NCBI GenBank assembly: GCA_963737225.1
Contig: CAVTSA010000005.1
Location: 186,001 to 250,000 of the forward strand
Origin: CAVTSA01 sp963737225
GTDB taxonomy: Bacteria; Chloroflexota; Dormibacteria; Dormibacterales; Dormibacteraceae
Length of the DNA: 64,000 nt
Reading direction: 5' to 3'
Position 1 is the stretch's first letter. The number at the start of each line of letters is the position of its first letter. The notes beneath the pieces were generated by a model. That model saw only the letters and a program-made list of their open reading frames with translations, ran no database searches and had not been told where the DNA came from. This document shows, in pieces, positions 1 through 8,636 of the stretch. A program made the translations under genes and the position numbers.

Positions 1-1
1 G

Positions 2-564
2 GCGATTAACGCCCCCGAGCTCAACCTGATCAGTCCCAACCGCGAGGTGCGCGACGTGGCCCTGGGCCAGTACCGTCGCTGCATCGGACTTGCACACGAC
101 CTCGGGGCGAGGCTGGTCGTGGTCATCCCCGGGAGGCGGGGTCCGCTGATCCCGATGCCGGCGCCTGACGCCACGGAGCTGGCGCTCCTACAGTTGTCGC
201 GAATGCTCGGGGACGCCCGTGAGTATGGAGTTAGGCTGGCGCTGGAAGCCGTCCCTTCCGGCTTCGCCGAGTCCACGCAGGAGCTGCTCGGATTGGTGCG
301 GTCCATCGATGACGAACTGCTGGGAATCACGCTCGATGTCGCGAACTTTTCAGTCGGGAGGACGTGCCGGCAGCGGTCCGGACGACCATGAGCGTGCTTA
401 TGCTGGCGCACGTGAGTGACACCAGGCGTGGGTGCAGAGCGCACACCTCGTTGGTCAGGGGCGAGGTCGACGCTCGACAGTTCCTGGGTGCGCTCCGCCA
501 GCACGCTTATGCCGGCCCCGGGCCTGACCTGGTCACCTTGAAAAGCTGGGGGTGCACGGCGTAG
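2..564 (+). pseudogene. Sugar phosphate isomerase/epimerase, 5'-truncated and frameshifted
   Basis: The reading frame is open from the first bases of the window, so the 5' end is missing. It reads as an AP-endonuclease-2-like TIM barrel (xylose-isomerase-like family): the pattern GARLVVVIPG, then LALEAVP, then GITLDVANF is the usual order of strands carrying metal ligands (E in EAVP, D in LDVAN). After VANFSVG the frame is lost near 356-360. One extra base there would continue in the next frame (VPAAVRTT...AHVSDT...GEVDARQFLGALRQHAYAGP) to the stop at 562-564, and this continuation has the family's typical C-terminus. The defect is a single-base deletion in a G-run, so it may be real decay or a sequencing error. 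The stop lies 2 nt before the IclR start, so both probably share a transcript. The substrate cannot be told. Confidence 0.75.
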
Positions 565-566
565 CG

Positions 567-1343
567 ATGGCTGACGGGCCCGTCCGCGTGATCGAGCGTG
601 TGGTGAACATCCTCGACTGTTTTCTCGACACGCCAGGCGCACTCGGCATCAGCGAGTTGTCTCGCCAGACTCAACTCAGCAAAAGCACGGTCCACCACCT
701 GGTCACCACGCTGGTCCAGACCGGGCTGCTGGCTCCCGACGGACCCAGCAGGCTTTACCGGCTGGGGCCCAAGGCGGCTCAGCTCGGCACCGCATTCACG
801 GAGTCTACCGACCTCCGTGACCTCGTCCTGCCTACGCTCACACAGCTCCGGGATCTGACCGACGAAACGGTGACGCTCCACGTCAAGGTCGATGACCAAC
901 GCGTGGTCATGGCCCAGGTGGTAAGTACCCAGGGCATCCGCCGCGTTCTCCAAGTCGGGTCCTCGCGACCGATCCACTTGGGGGCAGTGGGGATGGTGCT
1001 GATGAGCGACCTCAGCGATCAAGAGGTGCTCCAGCTGTTGAATCGGGCGCGACCTCAGAAGTGGACGACAAGTACCGTCACCGACCCCAAGCAGATCCTT
1101 GACTTGGTCAGGCGCGCTCGGATTGACGGCTATAGCACGCTCAGCGAACAGACGGAGGAGGGCGTCGGAGTAATTGCCCTGCCGCTGCACGACCACCGCG
1201 GGAAGGTTCCGGCAGCCATCGTAATATCCGGGCCAATACAACGCTGGAACCCGGTTGCCATAGGGCCACACATCGAAAGCATGGTCGCGATCGTCGAGGA
1301 TGTGAGCCGACGACTTGGGCGCCGATTCGACGGGCACGCCTAG
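567..1343 (+). CDS. IclR family transcriptional regulator
   Basis: 258-residue protein of normal IclR length. Residues about 8-65 form the winged helix-turn-helix (VIERVVNILDCF, then ISELSRQTQLSKSTVHHLV, then a wing ending YRLGPKAAQLG). Residues about 80-250 form the IclR effector domain (LRDLTDETVTLHVK, then IHLGAVGMVLMS, then GVGVIALPL). ATG 567 is chosen over the in-frame GTG at 552 because the HTH begins right after it and 552 overlaps the upstream gene. It follows the isomerase pseudogene by 2 nt and converges on the ThDP enzyme (1 nt between stops), so it probably controls a small catabolic operon extending out of the window. The effector is unknown. Confidence 0.92.
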   Translation: MADGPVRVIERVVNILDCFLDTPGALGISELSRQTQLSKSTVHHLVTTLVQTGLLAPDGPSRLYRLGPKAAQLGTAFTESTDLRDLVLPTLTQLRDLTDETVTLHVKVDDQRVVMAQVVSTQGIRRVLQVGSSRPIHLGAVGMVLMSDLSDQEVLQLLNRARPQKWTTSTVTDPKQILDLVRRARIDGYSTLSEQTEEGVGVIALPLHDHRGKVPAAIVISGPIQRWNPVAIGPHIESMVAIVEDVSRRLGRRFDGHA

Positions 1344-1344
1344 G

Positions 1345-2940
1345 TCACGTAAGAGGGACCTCGATCAACGTAGGCCCGTCCGTATCGAAGGCGACGTCCA
1401 GAGCCCGGCTTACGTCTGACGCCTTGCGGGCAACCACCCCGGAGGCGCCAAAGGCCTGCGCCACTTGGGAGAAGGTCGGCGGGTCGAAGGTGACGCCGAA
1501 GGGGTCGATGCCATGCGCGACCATAGCCTGCCGAATCTCGCCGTACCCGCGGTTGTTAGTCACCACTATCGGCAGTTGCAGTTTCAGGTCGACTGCCATC
1601 CCGATCTCTGACAGTGTGAAAAGGATAGCACCGTCACCGGCGACCACCAGGGTCCGGCGGTCGGGCCGGGCGAGCTTGGCGCCGATCCCGGCCGGGAGCG
1701 CGTAGCCCAGCGTCGCATAGCCGGTGGGGTTGAAGCAGGAACGGGGTAGCCTCGCGAACCGCGCCGGGAGAACGCCGTTGTAGGAGATCTGAGAGGTGTC
1801 GCAGGCGACGACGACATCCTCGTCGAGGGCCATCTGTATCCCCTCCATGACGTCGGCCAGGGCTCCAGCCCGGGTCCGCACCTCGTCATCGAGTCGGACT
1901 CGGGCCTCGCGCGCCCGCGCAGCGCCCTCCCCCCCTTGCACTGGGCCAATGCCAGCCAACAACTCCCGAGCCGCGAGGGCGGAATCCCCATGGATTACGC
2001 AGTCAGCGCGAAGGTTCATCTGAAGCTGTGCGCGGTCGATGTCGACGCGCACGACGCGGCCCCGCAGGGCGAGAGGCCCATCTTCCAGATCAGTCTCCGC
2101 GAGCTCGGTGCCGATCGCCAGCACCAGATCGCAGGCGGCTAGAACCTCCCGTCCGGCCCGCCATCCGAGTGCTGCGCCGACCGCGAGTTCGTCGTCCTCC
2201 GGGAATGCGCCCTTACCGTTGATGGTCGTCACCACGATCGCGTCGAGGATCCGCGCCAAGCGGCCCATCTCCGCCGCTGCGTTCTGGGCACCACCCCCCA
2301 GGAGCAGCCCTGGACGCCTAGCGGCTGCCAGGAGATGGAGCGCCTCGCGGATGCTCTCAGGGGATGGCTCTGGACGGGCGCCCGGCTTCGGCGGAGGCAC
2401 CGTCACCATAGCCGTCGCTTCAAGCACGTCGAGTGGGACCTCGAGGTGCACTGGCCGCGGGCGACAAGAGCCGAACTCCCAGAAGGCGCGGCCGATCGTA
2501 TCGACGATGTCCCCGGGAGACTCCGCACGGTGGCTCCAGGCGACCAGGTTGTGCATTGCCCTCGAAAGGTCCTTTGCCTCGTGGAGGAAGCCGGTGCCAC
2601 GCCGGTACACGTCCCTCGGCACACCGGGGGAGATAACCAACATGGGGACCGAGTCGGAATAGGCCTGGGCGGCGGCGGTGGCTAGGTTGGTCACCCCGGG
2701 GCCGCTGGTGACGATGCATACGCCCGCCTGGCCCGAGGCCCTTGCGTAGCCGTCCGCGGCGAACCCGGCGCCCTGCTCATGTCGCGGGAGGATATGACGA
2801 ATCGCTGACGGCGCCAAGTACTGGTCGATCGGCAGTGTGTGGGTACCCGGGATCCCGAAGACGATCTCGACCCCATTTGCCTCAAGCGCTCGGACGACCG
2901 CCTCTCCACCGGTCATCCGCCGTTCTATCTGGCGGGACAT
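1345..2940 (-). CDS. Thiamine diphosphate-dependent enzyme (acetolactate synthase-like)
   Basis: 531 residues. The N-terminal PYR domain begins TGGEAVVRALEANGVEIVFGIPG and carries the cofactor-activating glutamate at residue 55 (PRHEQGAGFAADGYAR). A central domain follows at about residues 190-320 (LLLGGGA). The C-terminal PP domain has the ThDP motif with GDG around residue 436, followed about 25 residues later by NN. This is the acetolactate synthase / benzoylformate decarboxylase / glyoxylate carboligase superfamily; the substrate is not evident and no regulatory subunit gene is nearby. The frame is open upstream to 3324, but homology starts at the ATG at 2940 and the extra sequence lies over the next gene, so the short start is used. 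It converges on the IclR gene. Confidence 0.9.
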   Translation of the reverse strand: MSRQIERRMTGGEAVVRALEANGVEIVFGIPGTHTLPIDQYLAPSAIRHILPRHEQGAGFAADGYARASGQAGVCIVTSGPGVTNLATAAAQAYSDSVPMLVISPGVPRDVYRRGTGFLHEAKDLSRAMHNLVAWSHRAESPGDIVDTIGRAFWEFGSCRPRPVHLEVPLDVLEATAMVTVPPPKPGARPEPSPESIREALHLLAAARRPGLLLGGGAQNAAAEMGRLARILDAIVVTTINGKGAFPEDDELAVGAALGWRAGREVLAACDLVLAIGTELAETDLEDGPLALRGRVVRVDIDRAQLQMNLRADCVIHGDSALAARELLAGIGPVQGGEGAARAREARVRLDDEVRTRAGALADVMEGIQMALDEDVVVACDTSQISYNGVLPARFARLPRSCFNPTGYATLGYALPAGIGAKLARPDRRTLVVAGDGAILFTLSEIGMAVDLKLQLPIVVTNNRGYGEIRQAMVAHGIDPFGVTFDPPTFSQVAQAFGASGVVARKASDVSRALDVAFDTDGPTLIEVPLT

Positions 2941-3112
2941 CGGTCCATAATTTGATCTTTCAGCGTATGCCGCCGAATCAGAGGTGTCAACCTCGCCGCG
3001 GCAGGCGCAGCCGTCGCTCGACCAGCGGACGTTCTCGCCATCGACGGTTGGGTTCGCAGCCGCAGCGTGCGCTGGCGCGGGAAGCCATGCCCTTGGGCCC
3101 GTAGAGGCACCC

Positions 3113-3826
3113 TCAGGTCGACGCGTCTGGGCGAGGCAGCCGTTGCCGTGTTCGCTCGCCCGGCGCTTGCGGGGTATGCGACTCAGCCCGGCCCCCGCCC
3201 TCGCTCGGGGCGGAGATTGCCAAGGACTTCGCAGCCCTCCACGACCCGAAGCGACGTTCGATTGTCCCCATCCACGGGAGGCGCCGTCCGGTTCGGAATG
3301 GGGCCGAGGTAGGCTCGCCCGCACGATCGGCCTCCCGTAGCGCCTCCAGGATTTCCTCGTCGCTCCACTGCCGCCGCCCCCCCGAACCGGTCGCTCGATT
3401 TACAGGGATACCCGCAGCGACGAGGGCATCGTTCCATGACCCGAAGACGCGTCGAATCGAGGACGCGGCCGGCTGCCCGCGACGGCGAACCTCGAAGTCG
3501 GCTATCCGCGGTGCCAGCCCCGTGACCTCGTAGAAGGCTTGGAGCGCGGTAATGCACCGCTCCCTGGTCCACTTCGCCCGAGTTCCTCCGTCGCGTGCTG
3601 GGAGTTCGTCCAGCCGAAGCAAGCGCTTCTCAAGAGCTCGCTCGGTCACCTCGCGCTCCAAGCTGATGCTCTCCCGGCGCTGCCGATCTCGGTATCTCCG
3701 ATCGCTGCCCCGTGTGCGCAGATATGGGGCGCCGGTTTGCTGCTTGCGCTCGGCCGGCCGTCCGTGGCGCAGAAACGGTGTGGTAGGCGGCCAAGATCCC
3801 TCCTCAGGCACGATGTCCAAGATCAT
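3113..3826 (-). CDS. Protein with two homing-endonuclease-associated (HNH_repeat) modules
   Basis: 237 residues. A basic N-terminal half (LEREVTERALEKRLLRLDELPAR) is followed by two copies of a module at about residues 87-135 and 155-205. Both run W(T/S)xExxxxAL, then a basic turn, then (I/T)xRxFGSWxxAxxxAGI: RVFGSWNDALVAAGI in the first and RRFGSWRAAKSLAIS in the second. This is the homing-endonuclease-associated repeat, a DNA-binding module found with HNH or other nucleases. No catalytic HNH motif is seen, so this may be a DNA-binding protein only, or a remnant. It sits between the ThDP gene and an IS21 remnant, in accessory DNA. Confidence 0.65.
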   Translation of the reverse strand: MILDIVPEEGSWPPTTPFLRHGRPAERKQQTGAPYLRTRGSDRRYRDRQRRESISLEREVTERALEKRLLRLDELPARDGGTRAKWTRERCITALQAFYEVTGLAPRIADFEVRRRGQPAASSIRRVFGSWNDALVAAGIPVNRATGSGGRRQWSDEEILEALREADRAGEPTSAPFRTGRRLPWMGTIERRFGSWRAAKSLAISAPSEGGGRAESHTPQAPGERTRQRLPRPDAST

Positions 3827-3908
3827 CCCTCACCGCGGCTGCGACGGCGTCCCGCCGCGCTGTGCCAACAGCAGCGTTAGCGCCCGCCTTCCGCATACGG
3901 CCTCAGAA

Positions 3909-4907
3909 CTAGATCGGCGATGAAGCCCCTTTTTGGGCAGCCGCCCTTACGGATTCGGAGCGCGCGGCCGTGCTGTCCAGACTCATCTGTCTTCCGCTTG
4001 TCAAAGGCCATTGAAAAGGCCGGGTTTGCGGCCAACGAAAAGTCCGCATCTGCGGCCACGGGGCCGTTCCGGCCGCTGGCCCCGAAAGCCGAGGCGCTGA
4101 GGCGGCCGGAGAGGCCCCCGTTCGCCTCCCGGCACAGCGCACCGCTTCCTGGTTGGCGATGTCCAGGTCCTCGCTCTCGAGCGGCGCCGCCAGGTCACGC
4201 TGCGCGTATCCGCACAAGTTCTCGACCACCCCCTTCGATTCCGGGTCGCCGGCCTCGCAGAAGTCGGGGTTGAAGCGGTAGTGAGCGGCGAACCGCACGT
4301 ACTCCGGGTGTGGCACCACCATGTTTGCCACCACCCCCGCCTTGAGGCAGCTCATGCGGTCGGTGAGCACCTTCGTCGGCACCCCGCCCAGCGCCTCGAA
4401 GCACTCGGCGAACATGCGCAGCGTGGTCGACCACTGCTCGTCGCGCGCGAAGCGGACGAATCGCCACCGGCTCCAGGGCAGGACCGCGCAGAACAGGTGC
4501 AGCCTCCCGTACTGGGTCCAGTCGGCGACCAGATACTCCCCCGCCACCGGCTGCCAGGGACGGTAGCTGCGCTGCTCCCGGCGCCAGGCCGCCTTCGCCC
4601 TGGCCACCTCCCGCCGCAGGTTGCGTAGAGAGCCTCGATAGCCCTCCGCCTTGGCCGGCGGCAACGGCCGCTTGGCCGTGATCATGCCCTCGGTGGCCCT
4701 GACCTTCTTGGCCACCAGGCTCTTCACGACCGCGGTGTTCTTCACCACCACCGGCCGCGCCCGGTAGCCGAGCTCGCCTGTCTGCTGACGCCCCACAACA
4801 CGCTTCACAGTCTTATCGCTGGTCCCGCACAGACGCGCTGCCGCCCGGTACGTGCCCAACTCCTCGAAGGCGTTGATGATGTCCAACTGCTGCCTCGTGT
4901 TCTTCAA
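3909..4907 (-). pseudogene. istA: IstA-like IS21 transposase, 3' end lost
   Basis: The first about 245 residues are a typical IS21 IstA: an N-terminal HTH (LGTYRAAARLCGTSDKTVKRVV) and an integrase core with catalytic acidic residues in VADWTQYG (D), VLTDRMS (D) and SKGVVENLCGYAQRDL (E). Homology stops around residue 255 (ANQEAV). The frame then runs through a low-complexity tail made from the translated terminal repeats of the element and ends in flanking DNA. The IstA C-terminus and the partner ATPase istB are absent. The transposase is therefore unlikely to be active, although its DDE residues remain. Confidence 0.85.
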
Positions 4908-5049
4908 TGGGAACGTGCCTCCGGCTGCGGGGTGGTGGGTTCAAGCACCAACACCTTCGCTCAGCCGGGCACGCCGGCCGTTTCAGGTCAGGGCAGCAGT
5001 GCGGACTTTTCGCTGGCCACGGATGCGGACGTTACGGTGGCCACGCACA
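3999..5049 (-). mobile_element. IS21-family element, internal-deletion derivative
   Basis: Both ends are still visible. At the right end two related units, starting TGCGGAC and ending TGGCCAC, lie at 5000-5020 and 5024-5044. At the left end the inverted equivalents occur at about 4002-4060 (TGGCCxxxGAAAAGTCCGCA type). IS21 elements carry such multiple terminal repeats. The tips I assign begin TGT on each strand (3999 on plus, 5049 on minus). Only about 1.05 kb separates them, whereas a full element is about 2-2.5 kb: the end of istA and all of istB were deleted with the ends kept. I see no convincing target duplication. Confidence 0.65.
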
Positions 5050-5267
5050 GTCAGCATGCTCGGGGTCAGCAACTACGTTACCCAGAGCCGCTGCGATCCC
5101 AATCGCTGGTGCCCTGGGTGAACGCGCCATTAGTACGCAACTCACGCCGCCTGCTGCGCCACAAAGATGCTCCCGACGTGAGCACGCTCGCCCTGCGAGC
5201 CCCCGGGCCTTCTGCGGATGGGTTGGCTGCTACCTCCACCCGGGCCGGCTGCTGCCTCCGTGCTGTG

Positions 5268-6721
5268 TCAGGCCCGCCACTCGATCCGCTGGATTCTGTC
5301 CGGATCGAATGCCGGCATCCCACGCTTGAGGACAGGCGAAATGACCACACGTCTGATCGTCGCGTCCAGGATCGCCCGCTTCCCATCGAGGGAGAGTTCG
5401 TCCCAGACGTCTTCGAGGCGCTCATCGCGGGCGGCCAGTCGGGTGATCGCAGCCCGCCGCCCAAGGTTGGAGAACGCCTGTCGAAGCTTTGTCAGATCTC
5501 CCTCGATGCGGCCGTCTGCACGCTCGAAGGCTGCCAGAGACACCCGCGACGTTGCAAAGCTTTCGGCAAGCCCGGCGCGGCGCTCCTCGAGATCGGCGAT
5601 CTGCTGGGCGAGTTCGACGGTGTCAGGGTTCTGACCACCCTCGTCCAGGTCGAGGCTGCCAGAACCAAACGCCTGGAAGGCTGCCTCGGTGACGATCGCC
5701 TCCACCCCCGCCGCGTCGATGGTGTTGTTCCCGCATCCACGCTTCGGCAATACGAGTGGACATCGCCACACCGGCCGAGTACCGGTCTTCGCGGGCATCG
5801 AAGCGCGGACCATGGTGGCGCCGCAGCGACCACATTCGAGCAGGCCCGTCAGAAGCGACCGGCGACGAGGAATGCGGTTTTCGCGATTCGTCAACTTGGC
5901 GCGGAGGAGCTCCCACCGGTCCCTCGACACGATGGCCGGCCACTGAGCCGGACCGATGATCTCGATCTCATGGGCATCCTGTCGACGGCCGCCCTCGTCG
6001 TGCTTGTGGGGTCGGTAGCCGACCAACGCCGCGTGCCTGGGGTTGAGCACCATCTGGCGGATCCCCGCTGGGGTCCAGTTCGCCTTCCCCGTCTGGGGCT
6101 GAGCGATGCCAAAGGCGTTCCATTCGCGAGCGATGCCGATCAAGCTCTCCCCGGCAATTAGTGCCTCCACCGCCTCCGCGAGCCGCCGCGCCTCAGTCGG
6201 ATTGGGAGTCATCTTGTCCGACCACCCGAACGCCCGTCCGCCGCCCGAAGGCCTGCCCGCCTCGCGGAGCTGACGCTTCTGGCGCCGGATGCGCCGGCTC
6301 TTGTCGTCACTCTCCTTCGCCGCGACGCCAACCAGGATCCGAGCGAGGAAGCGACCGTCCGAGTGTCGAGCCGCAGGTCGCCGTTGCTGACGGTGACGAC
6401 ATTCACGTGGCCGGATCCGCCAGGTCGACAGCTCCTCGAGCTCCTTCGGCCTTCGGTAAAGGCGGTCAATGTGATAGGCGACGACCGCTCCACCTCCGTT
6501 CCTGATCGCTTCGAGCATCGCCGCATACTCGGCCGGGGCGCGTCCGGCCGCCAAGCGGACTTTCCGTCATCGACGTATTCGACCGAGGATCCCCAATCTG
6601 CATGCCGAGCGCACTCGCGGCGGGCGTCCTCGAGCTGACGTGCCATGCCGGCGCCGTCGTTCCGGTCGTCCGAGATTCGGGCGTAGATAGCGGTCGAAGC
6701 CTTCGATGTCTGCTTCGCCAT
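5268..6721 (-). pseudogene. Large serine recombinase, multiply frameshifted
   Basis: The C-terminal two thirds are intact in one frame: the recombinase domain (GRAFGWSDKMTPNPTEARRLAEAVEALIAG), the zinc ribbon (LLECGRCGATMV ... WRCP ... GCGNNTIDA) and a coiled coil (LAQQIADLEERRAGLAESF). The catalytic domain is broken. The start AIYARISDD, with the nucleophile serine, is in one frame from the ATG at 6721. EYAAMLEAIRNGG...AYHIDRLYRRPKELEEL is in another, VNVVTVSNGDLRLDT is again elsewhere, and DGRFLARILVG returns to the main frame. At least three changes of frame fall between about 6360 and 6560. The enzyme would have integrated or excised a mobile element, perhaps one carrying the 1-6.7 kb genes. 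Confidence 0.85.
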
Positions 6722-6817
6722 GGTATGGAAGTAAGGATAAAAGCTACTGTTGCCGCAAGCTCGCCGGGGGCCTGGCGGGCCGTCGTGGAGTCCCGTCCGC
6801 CAAATCCCGGGTACCTT

Positions 6818-6937
6818 CTAAATTTTACCCGTAAAGGCGGCGATGAAAGCGAGAGCCCCGACCGAACCGACGATCGCCTGGCCGGCGAGGATCCAGTTCT
6901 GCAGCACCTGCTGGATCGGCTGCAACTGTGTTGTCAT
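6818..6937 (-). CDS. 39-residue single-span membrane peptide
   Basis: ATG 6937 follows a good ribosome site (GGAG, with GGAGG a little further upstream). The product starts MTTQLQPIQQVLQNWILAG, continues with a hydrophobic helix from about residue 15 to 35, and ends FTGKI. The N-terminal amphipathic part plus one membrane span recalls the first half of a TrbC/VirB2-type pilin subunit, but this is only a resemblance. It stops about 100 bp from the recombinase gene start, so its 3' part may have been cut off by integration of the element to the left. Its ribosome site lies in an inverted repeat (6947-6989). Confidence 0.5.
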   Translation of the reverse strand: MTTQLQPIQQVLQNWILAGQAIVGSVGALAFIAAFTGKI

Positions 6938-6946
6938 GCTTCTCCG

Positions 6947-6989
6947 GTGACCTCCTCTCGTTTGTGGCTGGGATGCGACGGGAGGTCAC
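6947..6989 (-). promoter_or_regulatory. Inverted repeat covering the ribosome site of the 39-residue gene
   Basis: GTGACCTCC at 6947-6955 is repeated inverted as GGAGGTCAC at 6981-6989, nine perfect pairs around a 25-nt loop. On the minus strand the GGAGG in the downstream arm is an SD-like sequence for the 39-residue gene, so folding could limit translation. It could also be a protein-binding site. Confidence 0.4.
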
Positions 6990-7102
6990 GGTAAGGGGCT
7001 CAAGGCGGGAGGGGAACCCCCCTTGTAAAGGCCTTCGCCGGACTTGCGCCCGGACCCCCGAAGGTCCTGGCGATGTCCGGGACATGAAGCCAGAAAGCGG
7101 GT

Positions 7103-7142
7103 GAAAACGAGGGCGGACCCTGACCTCCTTCGTGCCTACCGT
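7103..7142 (+). promoter_or_regulatory. Shared 40-bp upstream box, copy 1
   Basis: Contains AAACGAGGGCGG, then four bases, then TGACCTCCTT, then CCTACCGT. It matches the copy at 20546-20585 at 38 of 40 positions and a more diverged copy at 18529-18568 with identical spacing. All three lie just upstream of a plus-strand gene. The fixed spacing suggests a promoter for an alternative sigma factor or an activator site. ACCTCCTT here is also complementary to the ribosome site AGGAGGT at 7167-7173. Confidence 0.55.
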
Positions 7143-7178
7143 AGTGGGAGTAGCCGGCGGCGAACGAGGAGGTTGTCC

Positions 7179-7352
7179 GTGCCCCCCTACCCCTACCATC
7201 TGCTGACCGCACTGATCTCAGAACACCACCGTGAGCTCTACGCGAGAGACCCACGCGCCGCGCGGCGTGACCGGCCCTGCACCCAGGCGGGTGCGGCCCG
7301 CCGGCGCCCAATGCTGGTGCGGCTGCTCAACCGGGTCGTCGGGCCCCGCTAG
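7179..7352 (+). CDS. Small basic protein, paralogue of the 54-residue protein at 20.6 kb
   Basis: 57 residues from GTG 7179, placed five bases after AGGAGGT. The N-terminal part (YHLLTALISEHHRELYARDPRAARR) matches in pattern the N-terminus of the product at 20624-20788 (FNVMARNHQQELRRAARETAASR). The C-terminal tail LVRLLNRVVGPR corresponds to PLRLLDRVLGPR there. The two genes also share the 40-bp box and the leader up to the ribosome site. No known domain is recognised. An arginine-rich amphipathic helix followed by a conserved GPR terminus suggests a small binding or membrane-associating peptide, but this is a guess. Confidence 0.7.
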   Translation: MPPYPYHLLTALISEHHRELYARDPRAARRDRPCTQAGAARRRPMLVRLLNRVVGPR

Positions 7353-7382
7353 GCCTGACGGCGCCATTTCCAGGAAGCGGAG

Positions 7383-7607
7383 GTGGTCGAGTTGTTCCCC
7401 GATCCGATCGTTGACGCCGCGGTGCTCGAGGTTGAAGAGCGCGTTCGTCAGATGGACGCGCGCCGGCTCGCTCGGGCCTTCGGGCCAGGCCGGACCCGAG
7501 TCTCCACACGTCTGCGCTGGGCACTTGGCAGCACCCTGGTTCGACTTGGCACCGCGGTGGCAGGAGAGGGTCGGTGGCTTCGATCCCACACCGTGAGCTG
7601 CGACTGA
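7383..7607 (+). CDS. Small hypothetical protein
   Basis: 74 residues from GTG 7383, preceded by AGGAAGCGGAG. It has an acidic first half (DPIVDAAVLEVEERVRQMDARR) and a C-terminal amphipathic segment (RLRWALGSTLVRLGTAVAGEG). It follows the small box-controlled gene by 30 nt on the same strand and may be co-transcribed with it. No family is recognised; the residue pattern looks coding, but a short spurious frame cannot be excluded. Confidence 0.45.
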   Translation: MVELFPDPIVDAAVLEVEERVRQMDARRLARAFGPGRTRVSTRLRWALGSTLVRLGTAVAGEGRWLRSHTVSCD

Positions 7608-7680
7608 TGTGGTCGGGCGTCCGCGTGCCATGCCGCCTGGCGGGCCCCCGCGGCGCCGCCGTCCGACCTGCGAGGTGAGC

Positions 7681-8235
7681 ATGATGGCGGGCGTGGATCG
7701 TCCAGTGGATGCTCTCGCACCTGCGCTGCACGCGGCGGGTCCGGCGGCAGGGCACGAGCGGGCGCTGGAGACGTTCGGGCGCTTCGTCGGTTCCTGGCAC
7801 CTGCGCTGGCACCGCGTGCCGGACGAGCTGGATGCGATCGGGGAGGTGCACTTCGGATGGGTGCTCGGCGGCCGGGCGATTCAGGACGTCTGGATCGTGC
7901 CAGGCCCGGGCCGGCCGGGTGAAGGAGTGCCTCCGCACGCCTTCCACGGCTCCACGGTCCGCTTCTACGACCCCGCTCTGGGAGCCTGGCGGTCGACGTG
8001 GATCGAGCCCGTCAACGGGCGCGTGAGGAAGTTCATCGGGCGCGAGGAGGCGGGGCAGATCGTGCTGATCAGCCTCGACGGCTCCCCCCTGCTTCGCTGG
8101 CGGTTCACGGAGATCCGGGACGATTCCTTCGTCTGGCTGGGGGAGCATTCGATCGACGAGGGTCGGACCTGGCACCTGGAGGAGCGCATGGTCGCCACCC
8201 GGGCGCAACCCCCGGACCGGCGCGAGAGCCGGTAA
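7681..8235 (+). CDS. Conserved hypothetical protein, DUF1579/lipocalin-like
   Basis: 184 residues from the ATG at 7681 (GAGGTGAGC precedes it). The pattern ETFGRFVGSWHLRWHR, then GEVHFGWVLGGRAIQDVWI, then FYDPALGAWRSTWIEP, then WRFTEIRDDSFVWLGEHSIDEGRTW is that of small beta-barrel proteins annotated as DUF1579 or hypothetical, with alternating strands and conserved W/G positions. It is probably a cytoplasmic ligand-binding or enzyme-like barrel with no known reaction. It stands alone between small genes. Confidence 0.65.
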   Translation: MMAGVDRPVDALAPALHAAGPAAGHERALETFGRFVGSWHLRWHRVPDELDAIGEVHFGWVLGGRAIQDVWIVPGPGRPGEGVPPHAFHGSTVRFYDPALGAWRSTWIEPVNGRVRKFIGREEAGQIVLISLDGSPLLRWRFTEIRDDSFVWLGEHSIDEGRTWHLEERMVATRAQPPDRRESR

Positions 8236-8423
8236 CCGCGCCGGCGGGCGCGGTCCACCCACCACCCGGTGGGTCACCCTGACGGCTAGGCCGGCGTCCG
8301 AAACCTCCCGAGACGCGGCCCAGCAAGGCAGGTCCGCGCCACCAGTGTCACCCGCCGGGCGCGATGCGGCTCAAGATGTCCGCAGTCGCCGCAACCCCCG
8401 CCGGCCCGCTGCCGGACTGCCGC

Positions 8424-8636
8424 TCAGCTGACCTCGGGGACCTCCAGCGAGTCGAACGTCTTCTTGTCGATGAACTTGTAGAGGGTGACCGGCCCGCCTC
8501 CGGCTTCGACCTCGGCGACCGCCGCGTACCGCTCCTGGACGATGCCCCGGCTCGTGGTCCGCTTGGTGCGCCGCTTTTTGATCTGGTCGTCCGGAACCTC
8601 GGTCGTCTCCTTCGTCCGCAGGTTGTAGAACTTCAT
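8424..8636 (-). CDS. Small lysine-rich hypothetical protein
   Basis: 70 residues. ATG 8636 has a strong ribosome site (AAGGAGGAAGTGGG just upstream on the minus strand), which fixes the start. The sequence starts MKFYNLRTKETTEVPDDQIKK, has a basic stretch KKRRTKRTTSRG, then YAAVAEVEAGGGPVTLYKFIDKKTFDSL. It resembles short conserved proteins of unknown function with two beta-rich halves. It is divergent from the methyltransferase gene. Confidence 0.65.
   Translation of the reverse strand: MKFYNLRTKETTEVPDDQIKKRRTKRTTSRGIVQERYAAVAEVEAGGGPVTLYKFIDKKTFDSLEVPEVS

Noticed and set aside
2941..3324. N-terminal extension of the ThDP enzyme
   Set aside because: The extra 128 residues overlap the HNH-repeat gene and lack homology; the family starts at the ATG at 2940.
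4932..6161. Plus-strand frame through the IS end and recombinase
   Set aside because: Antisense to the recombinase zinc-ribbon region and crossing an element boundary; no recognisable domain.
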